Below are positions 1 to 9,705 of a DNA stretch of 64,000 bases, piece after piece. How positions within the stretch are numbered: position 1 is the first letter of the stretch; each line of letters begins with the position of its first letter. Made by a program: the position numbers and the translations under genes. The stretch is from Apoderus coryli (Eukaryota > Arthropoda > Insecta > Coleoptera > Attelabidae), in assembly GCA_911728435.2 (NCBI GenBank), contig OU452201.1, forward strand, positions 29,016,001 through 29,080,000, in the 5' to 3' direction. The notes under the pieces were generated by a model, which was given only the letters and a program-made list of their open reading frames with translations, was not told where the DNA came from and ran no database searches.

Positions 1-800
1 TAGTTTCAGATACTCGGCTGGGGTACCACAGGGCTCCGTTCTGTCATCTCACCTTTTCACAGTCTACACGAGTAATGTACCAGGCACGGATCAGACAACC
101 ATAACACAGTATGCCGGCGATACAGCAATTCTGACAAGAAGAAGGATGCCTGATTTGGCGTACTCAAATAAACGCTGAGAAAAGTACTGCTTTGCTTATC
201 CGTGGAAAAAGAAGAAAGGAACCATGGGGACACGGCAATGTACATTGGTGTTACTTTGGACACGGGCCTCACATTCCAGAAGCACACCAGCATTGCAACC
301 GGAAAAGGGCAGGCGGCTATCGACGCGCTGCTTTCATTGATCAACAGGAAAAGCAGACTACAACTGAAAAGCAACTCATCATCAAAACTGTCGTACAACC
401 GGAAATGTCGTACGCGTCAACAGCATGGGGACAAGTAGCGAAGTCATACCGGAGGAAACTGGAAGCAAAGGAGCACAAGGCTATCAGAATAGGACTAGAC
501 GCACCATGGTTCGTGAGGAACGACTGAATCCGTAGAGACTTAGGTCTCAACTCCTTGACGGAACATCTCGCACAGGGATGAACTTCGGTCTTTGAAAAGG
601 CAGAGCGACATCAGAACACAGTTCTGCGGGCAGCAGTGGACTACGACGCGTCAGCAGCATGGAGACAAGGAACAAGCAAGAAGTTCCAAAAGGCCAAGAT
701 GCCAACTAAGCTCTATAGAGTGAAGACAACGTCTATTCTAGCGGAAGAAACTTCAGAAGTTCCAACTACTAGCAGACACATATAGCATCAGTCAAGACGA
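1..800 (+). mobile_element. Degenerate jockey-like LINE (reverse transcriptase) fragment
   Basis: A non-LTR reverse transcriptase is recognisable in pieces and in more than one frame. Bases 2-150 read SAGVPQGSV (RT motif B), then a domain-C remnant QYAGDTAIL in which the usual YADD/FADD catalytic pair has become AGD. Bases 190-525 hold the region after the palm (PEMSYASTAWGQ, then APWFVRND), typical of jockey-type LINEs. Several frameshifts and stops break it, so it is a dead copy cut by the left window edge. It lies downstream of the kinase gene, in opposite orientation. Clade assignment (jockey) is by resemblance only. Confidence 0.7.
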
Positions 801-1281
801 GAAAGTACAGACGATAGATAGACCTTCAGGACATAGTCCCAGGCCTTCTGAAACGAAAGGCGAGCTCCTGGAGGAATAGAAGTCTTCCCTCCAGAAATCT
901 TCGATGAGATGCCTCGATTCACCGGAGAGGTTTTAGTGGGTAATAGCTGGGACACCTTGCTAAGCTTGAGTCCAACACTCACCTGCGGATTACAGGTGGT
1001 GGGTCATGACGGTAGAAAAAATCTCAGGTATAAATTTATAGGTCACAAAAGTACGGGAATAAATATTTTTAACAGTCGAATAAAAAATTGCAAGTAAGTT
1101 TCTTCTATATTCCATAAGTGGGCTGACACGGTCTTTAAGAAGTGGCGTCTCGAGATTATGTAAACCGTTTGGCGGTGATACTTCTTGTAATGATGGCAGA
1201 AGATAACGTTAATTTGTATTCGTAGACTTATTAGGAATAAATTACTCGCCCAAAACTGGCTATCTTCCCAATAAAACAAAA
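801..1281. other. Unassigned DNA downstream of slpr
   Basis: No gene or clear repeat is recognised between the LINE remnant and the slpr stop codon. Part of it must be the 3' untranslated region of slpr on the minus strand, but I cannot place the polyadenylation site with confidence. Confidence 0.4.
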
Positions 1282-1799
1282 CTAAATATCATTTTCATCA
1301 GTAGTCTCACCATCGTCATGAGCAAACTGCTTCCCAAAATCTACCGAATTACTCACACCCCTAGCAATAATAAAACTATTAGTACTAAATACCGTGTCAT
1401 AATGTGACTCAGTTATATTACCAATCGATCTGCTAAGTCTGTTATTTTGCACCAAACCAGCCGACTTATTATTATTTATGTTATTGTTATTATTGTTGGG
1501 AAAACTATTATTACGCGACCCGCCAAACCATTTCAACAAACTGCTTAAAGTCCTGCTGCTACTACTACTATTGCTATTTGTTGTAGTAGTACTGTAATCG
1601 GTAGCTGGCGAGTCAATATTACCTATTATATCGTGATTCGATCGAGTCGCTATTGGTCGCGCCTTATCCAAATTGGGTGCACTTTTCGACCAGATGGCAC
1701 TTCGATTCGCGGCTGGCCGTAACATTGGGATTTGGCCGCGTTCGCGTTGGTGACATGTACTGGGACCCCATGTTTTACCTTTTACACCATCGGCAGGCA
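1282..1799 (-). CDS. slpr: slpr/MLK terminal exon (C-terminal tail and stop)
   Basis: Last coding exon of the mixed-lineage kinase. An acceptor (tttcag) precedes base 1799 and the frame, entered with one base carried over from the previous exon, stays open for 171 codons to TAG at 1282-1284. The start LPADGVKGKTWGPST follows naturally from RLRAIA at the end of the preceding exon, as in MLKs where a KTWG block follows the CRIB region. KSAPNLDKARP matches a short conserved block I recognise from insect slpr proteins. The rest is low complexity: Ser/Thr runs and Asn runs, ending in an acidic DDGETTDEND tail. It ends about 200 residues after the CRIB motif, shorter than Drosophila Slipper, so an alternative 3' exon is possible. 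Confidence 0.88.
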
Positions 1800-2101
1800 C
1801 TGAAATGTAAGTAGTGGAGTATTGACGGATTGTGGACGTCCACAAAAAAAATACCTTATATGGCGCTATGTGTGTGTCCTGTTTATATCGAGTTTTTCCT
1901 TGCAATAGAATTACTAATATGTACCGCTAAAGTTAATTTATAGTTTTAATGTAATTTTTTTTTAACGAATCGCTTAAATAAAACGAACCAATAATTAATC
2001 TTGAATAACATAACGTTTTAATTTAACTGCTTACTACAGTAAAAAAACAAAATTAAATACTTTCATAACACCATTTTGCTTTCGAGTCTATAATAAAGAT
2101 A

Positions 2102-3379
2102 CCGGGTGGTCCGTTTAAGAGGCACCACTTCCTTATCTGAGAAACTATAAACGGTACAACAAAAAGTTAAATTGAAGTTTTTATTTATTAAATTTTTACG
2201 TATACAGAGTGGCTCATATTCCTTATTTTAAAAAGCACACCCTATACACTGTGACCACCATTTAGAACGTGTTTTCAACATTAAACTAACTGTAGCCGTT
2301 TTCGAGAATTTTTGAAAAACCGATTTTCTGCTATTTTAGTTTTTATTTATTTCTGTCATTATTTTTACAGATTTAAAAAAATTACAAGCACAGTCTCATT
2401 GTTACTTTTCGAGGAGAAAAATATATAGCGTTTACAAATTTTCACTACGACGACGTTTCGTTTTTGAAAAACCATCATCGACTTGGTATTTTTCAATACG
2501 ACCCTGGATTTTTTTTTAATTTGAAGCCATTTCCAATTCAAAAATAGGTGGTTTATCACATGTAATGATGTAAATAAGTTATAAAATTATTCAAGAAAAT
2601 TCGCCATAGGCACTTATTTTGCGCAAAACATTCATCTGAGAAAGGCGTTTTTCTAATCATTTCAAAAAGCACAAAATTTTAAACTAGATTAAAAAAACCG
2701 CGTACAGAATAAAATGTTGTTCTGAGACAGAAATAATCTGTCAAATAATAATAAATAATTGTGAGTAACGACGAACAACTGTTTTTGCAAAACCTACTAC
2801 TCTGCATTCCGTCAGTTAAGTGCTAAACTACGGCGATCTTTCTTGAATAATTTTAAATAACAGCTAAAAACACTGAAAACTTGTTTAAACCATTACACAT
2901 GTGATATACCAACTATTTTTGAATTGAAAATGGCTTTAAATTTAACAATAAGCAAATCCTGGGCCGTATTGAAAAAAACCCAAGTTGATGATGGTTTTTC
3001 AAAACGTCGTAGTTTCATTTTTTTATATCTGTAAAAATAATGTCAGAAATAAAGAGAAACTAAAATCGCAAAAATTCTTGAAAACGGCGTTAGTTTACTT
3101 CTGAAAACACCATTTAAAAGGTGTCTAAATTGTACAACTTTTCGCTAATTTAACCTACCGTCAAGATTCCAATGCTATCCCATTCTTATCTTGGACACAG
3201 TGTTATTTAAAATAAGAATGTTGAATGCCTTCACTTCAATATGAGCCACCCTGTATGTGTACAAATTAAATAAATAAAAACTTCAAGTTAACCAAAAAAA
3301 AAGTTTCTATATAACTTTTTGTTGCACCGTCTATAGTTTCTCAGATAACGTAGTGGTCCCTCTTAGACGGGTCACCCGG
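2102..3379. mobile_element. Palindromic (foldback) MITE, family A, flanked by TA
   Basis: The two ends are inverted copies: CCGGGTGGTCCGTTTAAGA at the left and its near-complement at the right, and the arms match through most of about 600 bp each, around a centre near 2.77 kb. A TA dinucleotide sits at each border (2100-2101, 3380-3381), as expected for a Tc1/mariner-type non-autonomous element. No transposase is encoded. Related arms occur at 5901-6360, 14171-14655, 17243-17529, 17796-18060 and 18963-19430. Confidence 0.8.
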
Positions 3380-3382
3380 TAC

Positions 3383-3436
3383 TTCGAACCACTGCTTTAC
3401 CTCCTATACACCAATGACTTGCCAGAAACGGATGAT
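3383..3436 (+). mobile_element. Jockey-like LINE, left piece (interrupted)
   Basis: Reads FEPLLYLLYTNDLPETDD, the block between RT motif B and motif C. The frame resumes exactly at 4637 (TTMVAFADDVAIL) after the minus-strand LINE is removed together with one copy of its target duplication GATGAT. The left end abuts the palindromic MITE. Confidence 0.75.
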
Positions 3437-4630
3437 AATAATAATAATAATAAAGGCATTTATTGTCCAATAGTTAGATAACCATTTACAGGACAAAATA
3501 CATAGAAAAATAAACTTAGTTATACTTAACATTTCACGGTACAAAACAATATAACAACCCAACGAACAACCAAATATAAATTCCGTATTTAAACTTAAAA
3601 ATATACAACTGTATAGCACACAACCATAATAATTATAGGGGCAAAATATTGTTCGCAACGTTAATGAGTTCACTTCGAGAGCAAAAGAATAAGTCACAAT
3701 CTTCGCAAATGAGATTAAAATGACTACATATTATGCTCACCGGTGACCTTTTTAAAATATTGGTTCTTGCGATTGTGCAGTCTCGGAACATTTATATTTA
3801 ATGCAGAAAGCAACGCCGAACAATCGACCCTTCCACAGATTAAGTTATGCAGAAAACACAATGCACTCAAAGATCTTCGAAAATCAAGACTTATAAACTC
3901 AAACCTACTCAGAAGGTACCCATAATCGATCCCCCTCTCAGGATAAACGCCATCTCTTTTAAATGATAAATATTTTAGGAAACGACGCTGAAGTCCCTCC
4001 ACAGTGAATTTATGGGTATCATATATCGGAAACAAGATCAGCGACGCATATTCAAGTTTGGAACGAACATATGAGTAATACAACATTTTGAGGGCATCAA
4101 TGTTATCAAAACCTCTACAATTGCGCACAATAAATCCATACATTTTGCTTGCCTCAGAAGCCTTGGCATTAATATGGTCAATGTAAGAAAATTTCTCATC
4201 AAACACAACATCTAAATCTGTACCAGTGCTACAGCAAGAAATCTGAGTTCGGTTCACGGCATACTCGTAATCAACTATTTCTTTTTTTCGTGAAAATGTT
4301 ATGTATTTACATTTGTCCGCATTTAAGCTTAACCTGTTCTGAATACACCATTCCTCAATACAAGAGAGATCAGACTGGACTGGCACACAATCGTCATAAC
4401 TTTTTATAGATAGCAGTCATCTGCGAACAATAACTTATGACAATTGAGTCGGGCATCATTAATAAATAAAAGGAAAAGCATAGGTCCCAAGTTCGATCCC
4501 TGGGGAACTCCAGAGGTGGCAGTGTAATTGCAGGATCTATGACCATTATAGAAGATGTATTGCTCTCTGTTGCGTAGATATGAACTAAAAAAGATCTTAA
4601 GATCATGCCGAAATCCAAACTGTTCATCAA
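3437..4630 (-). mobile_element. 5'-truncated LINE inserted in the jockey-like LINE
   Basis: On the minus strand, bases 4754-4404 read FRHDLKIFFSSYLRNREQY..., then SGVPQGSNLGPMLF (motif B) and FADD (motif C); bases 4386-3724 continue with the post-palm region (CIEEWCIQNRLSLNADKCK, then RRFLKYLSFKRDGVYPERG). A frameshift separates the halves. The 3' end at 3437-3470 is a (TAA)n tail preceded by the complement of ...GGACAATAAATGCC. The insertion is flanked by GATGAT (3431-3436 and 4631-4636). Same family as the LINE at 10194-11743. Confidence 0.85.
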
Positions 4631-4636
4631 GATGAT

Positions 4637-5230
4637 ACAACGATGGTGGCATTTGCGGACGACGTCGCAATCCTTTCGATCGATGCTGATCCGGTATCTT
4701 CGTCGATAAAGATGCAAATGCACCTACACCAACTAGATGTTTGGTATAAGACATGGAGAATCAAACTGAACAACTCTAAATCAGTCCAAGTAACATTCAC
4801 AACACGCTATAACAATTGTCCACCAGTCACGGTTGACCAACGACAAGTTCCAGTCAAATCTGATGTAAAATATCTCGGTCTTCACTTGGATCGAAGACTA
4901 ACTTGGGAAAAGCATATACAGAAAAAAAGAAATCAAATTTAGACAAATGTATTGGCTGATTGTTCGAAAATCAAAATTATCGACTAGAAACAACATAGCA
5001 GAAGCTTGTTTCTATGAGTATAACTGTGGGGATGTGCGAAATCTAGCAGAATAAACATCATACAACGTTTCCAATCAAAAACACTACGCCATCCAATTAT
5101 GTATATCGAATAACTGGCCAACCCAACCACGAAATAGAAAACCTGTATAGAGATGGACCCGCCAACCGAAGACTACATAAAAAATCGCCCGAAGACCTCC
5201 TCCAATGCTGATAATTTTATTAGTGCAATA
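4637..5230 (+). mobile_element. Jockey-like LINE, right piece
   Basis: Continues the frame of 3383-3436: VAFADDVAILSIDAD (RT motif C with intact DD), then QLDVWYKTWRIKLNNSKS and DVKYLGLHLDRRLTWEKHI, the standard thumb region of jockey-type elements. A stop follows at 4940 and the remainder (RINIIQRFQSKTLR) is frameshifted. Dead copy. Confidence 0.78.
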
Positions 5231-5424
5231 TAATTGTATCTGCTATTTTACTAAATACTCTTTTATGAAGTAGATTGTAAAAAAATTGTTAAAAAGGAAA
5301 AGGATTCACTACAACAGATACCGCTTCCATAGATTTTCTATCTCCTTCAATCACATATATAGCGAAGAGACTTCTCAACAATCGTGAATGTTTCTGTGAT
5401 GTAGCACATTTCTAAATCTCCCTA

Positions 5425-5900
5425 GTGATGAAACTAAGAAAAAATATAATATCAGTTCAGAAGAACTTCACCACAAAGTTAAGTAACAAGAGGGACTGGA
5501 AAAGCAACTTTAAAGAAAACACTATCAAATGGGAGAAGGCTCCAAAACCAATAAAGGGGCAGGAGTATTCGGGACTGGCACCAAATACTCAGAATCAACT
5601 GGAATATACCCCACCCACACAAACGGAAATTCACGCTATCGGTAGATGCGTACAATTTAACCTGAACAGGAAGTGGGACATTTTGGCGCTGAGTTCATAG
5701 GTCATCAGCTCAAAAATGGTGTGGGAATGGTTAAGAGGTCTTAACGAGCTTAGCAAGAATAACAGAGTTTCCCTTGTTTGGAAACACGGACATTCTGGTA
5801 TCAGGAAAAACGAAGAAGTCAATAAGTTAGCAAAAACTGGATGGTAACCTCTTTTGTAGGGCCTGAACCTTTCTGCGGCTTAGGGAAACACACCCACAAG
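5425..5900 (+). mobile_element. RNase H-domain LINE fragment, copy 1
   Basis: Bases 5600-5850 read TQTEIHAIGRCVQFNLNRKW and, further on, LVWKHGHSGIRKNEEVNKLAKTG, the second and last active-site regions of the RNase H domain found at the end of I/R1/jockey-group LINEs. The middle with the SDSQAA block is lost and the frame is broken. It is cut at 5900 by the junction of the tandem duplication and repeated whole at 7935-8560. Confidence 0.7.
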
Positions 5901-6360
5901 GAGAATTTTTGAAAAACCGATTTTCTGCTATTTTAGTTTTTATTTATTTCTGTCATTATTTTTACAGATTTAAAAAAATTACAAGCACAGTCTCATTGTT
6001 ACTTTTCGAGGAGAAAAATATATAGCGTTTACAAATTTTCACTACGACGACGTTTCGTTTTTGAAAAACCATCATCGACTTGGTATTTTTCAATACGACC
6101 CTGGATTTTTTTTTAATTTGAAGCCATTTCCAATTCAAAAATAGGTGGTTTATCACATGTAATGATGTAAATAAGTTATAAAATTATTCAAGAAAATTCG
6201 CCATAGGCACTTATTTTGCGCAAAACATTCATCTGAGAAAGGCGTTTTTCTAATCATTTCAAAAAGCACAAAATTTTAAACTAGATTAAAAAAACCGCGT
6301 ACAGAATAAAATGTTGTTCTGAGACAGAAATAATCTGTCAAATAATAATAAATAATTGTG

Positions 6361-7140
6361 AGAAAACACAATGCACTCAAAGATCTTCGAAAATCAAGAC
6401 TTATAAACTCAAACCTACTCAGAAGGTACCCATAATCGATCCCCCTCTCAGGATAAACGCCATCTCTTTTAAATGATAAATATTTTAGGAAACGACGCTG
6501 AAGTCCCTCCACAGTGAATTTATGGGTATCATATATCGGAAACAAGATCAGCGACGCATATTCAAGTTTGGAACGAACATATGAGTAATACAACATTTTG
6601 AGGGCATCAATGTTATCAAAACCTCTACAATTGCGCACAATAAATCCATACATTTTGCTTGCCTCAGAAGCCTTGGCATTAATATGGTCAATGTAAGAAA
6701 ATTTCTCATCAAACACAACATCTAAATCTGTACCAGTGCTACAGCAAGAAATCTGAGTTCGGTTCACGGCATACTCGTAATCAACTATTTCTTTTTTTCG
6801 TGAAAATGTTATGTATTTACATTTGTCCGCATTTAAGCTTAACCTGTTCTGAATACACCATTCCTCAATACAAGAGAGATCAGACTGGACTGGCACACAA
6901 TCGTCATAACTTTTTATAGATAGCAGTCATCTGCGAACAATAACTTATGACAATTGAGTCGGGCATCATTAATAAATAAAAGGAAAAGCATAGGTCCCAA
7001 GTTCGATCCCTGGGGAACTCCAGAGGTGGCAGTGTAATTTCAGGATCTATGACCATTATAGAAGATGTATTGCTCTCTGTTGCGTAGATATGAACTAAAA
7101 AAGATCTTAAGATCATGCCGAAATCCAAACTGTTCATCAA
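6361..7140 (-). mobile_element. LINE fragment, copy 2 of 3851-4630
   Basis: Duplicate of the minus-strand LINE, lacking its 3' end because of the deletion at 6360. RT motif B (SGVPQGSNL...), FADD and the post-palm region are present as in copy 1. Confidence 0.85.
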
Positions 7141-7146
7141 GATGAT

Positions 7147-7740
7147 ACAACGATGGTGGCATTTGCGGACGACGTCGCAATCCTTTCGATCGATGCTGAT
7201 CCGGTATCTTCGTCGATAAAGATGCAAATGCACCTACACCAACTAGATGTTTGGTATAAGACATGGAGAATCAAACTGAACAACTCTAAATCAGTCCAAG
7301 TAACATTCACAACACGCTATAACAATTGTCCACCAGTCACGGTTGACCAACGACAAGTTCCAGTCAAATCTGATGTAAAATATCTCGGTCTTCACTTGGA
7401 TCGAAGACTAACTTGGGAAAAGCATATACAGAAAAAAAGAAATCAAATTTAGACAAATGTATTGGCTGATTGTTCGAAAATCAAAATTATCGACTAGAAA
7501 CAACATAGCAGAAGCTTGTTTCTATGAGTATAACTGTGGGGATGTGCGAAATCTAGCAGAATAAACATCATACAACGTTTCCAATCAAAAACACTACGCC
7601 ATCCAATTATGTATATCGAATAACTGGCCAACCCAACCACGAAATAGAAAACCTGTATAGAGATGGACCCGCCAACCGAAGACTACATAAAAAATCGCCC
7701 GAAGACCTCCTCCAATGCTGATAATTTTATTAGTGCAATA
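7147..7740 (+). mobile_element. Jockey-like LINE right piece, copy 2
   Basis: Same sequence as 4637-5230, including VAFADDVAILSIDAD and the stop after EKHIQKKRNQI. Confidence 0.75.
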
Positions 7741-7934
7741 TAATTGTATCTGCTATTTTACTAAATACTCTTTTATGAAGTAGATTGTAAAAAAATTGTT
7801 AAAAAGGAAAAGGATTCACTACAACAGATACCGCTTCCATAGATTTTCTATCTCCTTCAATCACATATATAGCGAAGAGACTTCTCAACAATCGTGAATG
7901 TTTCTGTGATGTAGCACATTTCTAAATCTCCCTA

Positions 7935-8560
7935 GTGATGAAACTAAGAAAAAATATAATATCAGTTCAGAAGAACTTCACCACAAAGTTAAGTAACAAG
8001 AGGGACTGGAAAAGCAACTTTAAAGAAAACACTATCAAATGGGAGAAGGCTCCAAAACCAATAAAGGGGCAGGAGTATTCGGGACTGGCACCAAATACTC
8101 AGAATCAACTGGAATATACCCCACCCACACAAACGGAAATTCACGCTATCGGTAGATGCGTACAATTTAACCTGAACAGGAAGTGGGACATTTTGGCGCT
8201 GAGTTCATAGGTCATCAGCTCAAAAATGGTGTGGGAATGGTTAAGAGGTCTTAACGAGCTTAGCAAGAATAACAGAGTTTCCCTTGTTTGGAAACACGGA
8301 CATTCTGGTATCAGGAAAAACGAAGAAGTCAATAAGTTAGCAAAAACTGGATGGTAACCTCTTTTGTAGGGCCTGAACCTTTCTGCGGCTTAGGGAAACA
8401 CACCCACAAGGAGAATTTCAGAATTAAGGAGGAAAGAGACGGAGCAATACTCTCACAAAATCTTCCTGGACAGCTACACTCCAAGAAATTCTTTGGAAAC
8501 TTCAACCTTGAAAGATCCAGTGTATCAGACAGCCTTAATTCTAATCATAATCTTCTATAA
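7935..8560 (+). mobile_element. RNase H-domain LINE fragment, copy 2 with 3' extension
   Basis: Repeats 5425-5900 and continues past the duplication boundary with PFCGLGKHTHKENFRIKEERD and NLERSSVSDSLNSNHNLL, which copy 1 lacks. This shows that the original element ran on here and that the other join is the new one. Resembles the RNase H LINE at 18061-18962. Confidence 0.7.
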
Positions 8561-9279
8561 TGTAAAAATCCAACTCTATTCAAGCGAACTGAATATTCCT
8601 TTCCCCGTAATTTTAATAATTGATTAGATTGAATAAGTCAATAATAAAATCAAAACGTTTGTTCGTACTTGATGAGTTTGAGGTTCAGTTGTAATTAAAT
8701 TAACACGATCTCGTACAAACAAAACTCATATTCGAACTTAAACAACATCATTTCTGACACTTAAATAACGTCTAACGTAATCACACGGGCACAGTTTTTC
8801 ATGCCCTGTGATATCACTATTACTATTGTATTCAGACAACGCCAACACAGCATTAAAACCAGAAAATCTTAAATAGGGAGGTCACTTTTGCTGTCTCCGA
8901 AACTGTAATAGTTACGAGGATAGCTAACATTTTCTAATGTGTAACAAAAAATGTTTACAGGTTTTAGTTACCCTCAGTAGCTAAGTTTTCCGTGAAAATA
9001 TGGGAAAAATTATTATTTTTTATTAATTCAAAAACTTTATTTACTAGGTGTTAAATATCAGTTTAAAACCCTGCAATATGGTTGTGTAGAGTTTTTTTAA
9101 TTAACACAAATTGTTCCTGCTAATTAATCATTTTATCAGCCACCGAAGGCAATTTTGCAACAATGTAAACGTATTATTTCACTAATGAAATCGACCTCGT
9201 AACTTTTATAATTCGAAGCTAGCAATAATACTAGACATTCTATTTAACACACCCAAATTGAATTTAATAAATTAATATA
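8561..9279. other. Intronic DNA without recognised features
   Basis: AT-rich sequence with no open frame or structure that I can assign. Confidence 0.5.
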
Positions 9280-9705
9280 CAGTATGTCCACGGATGCGGT
9301 TAACAAAAGGACAAATGGACCAAAAATTGAAAGATACGAAAAAGGTTGTTCTTGATAAAAAAATTTACTTGTCGATAAAATAAAAACTACCATAGTAGTG
9401 ATGATTTTTCTTAAACAGAGCGTCTCAAAAGGACATAAACATGAAATTAATTAATTAAAAACAGTCATTTTAGGGTCTCTTAGTGCAAAATGGTAACTAA
9501 AAAAATGCTCCAAATTTAATCCTAACCCTGATTCCAGAGTTAAAGAAGAATATTTAAATTTATGAAAATATTTTTTTATTTTTTTTCATGAGTGCATGTC
9601 CACATTTTACTACTTTTACTTAATTATTACGTTTACATAAGGTACCTTATTTTTTTTGTAGTAGTTGTCAGTCGACAAATTGTTGTATTGTCAGTGTTAA
9701 TAGTA

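Larger units (their letters stand above)
5901..8418. repeat. Second copy of a tandem duplication (unit about 3597 bp, internally deleted)
   Basis: Bases 5901-6360 match 2304-2763 and bases 6361-8418 match 3851-5908 with almost no differences (one seen: g/t near 4530 versus 7040). The join at 5901 lies at GAGAATTT, which also occurs at the far end (8411-8418), so the duplication boundary has 8 bp of microhomology. Relative to copy 1, about 1087 bp (2764-3850) are missing. It therefore carries second copies of the minus LINE (6361-7140), the jockey piece (7147-7740) and the RNase H fragment (7935-8560). Confidence 0.9.

Noticed and set aside
6904..7233. Frame in the duplicated LINE as an independent gene
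   Set aside because: It is an out-of-frame shadow of the RT on the same strand, present identically in the first copy.
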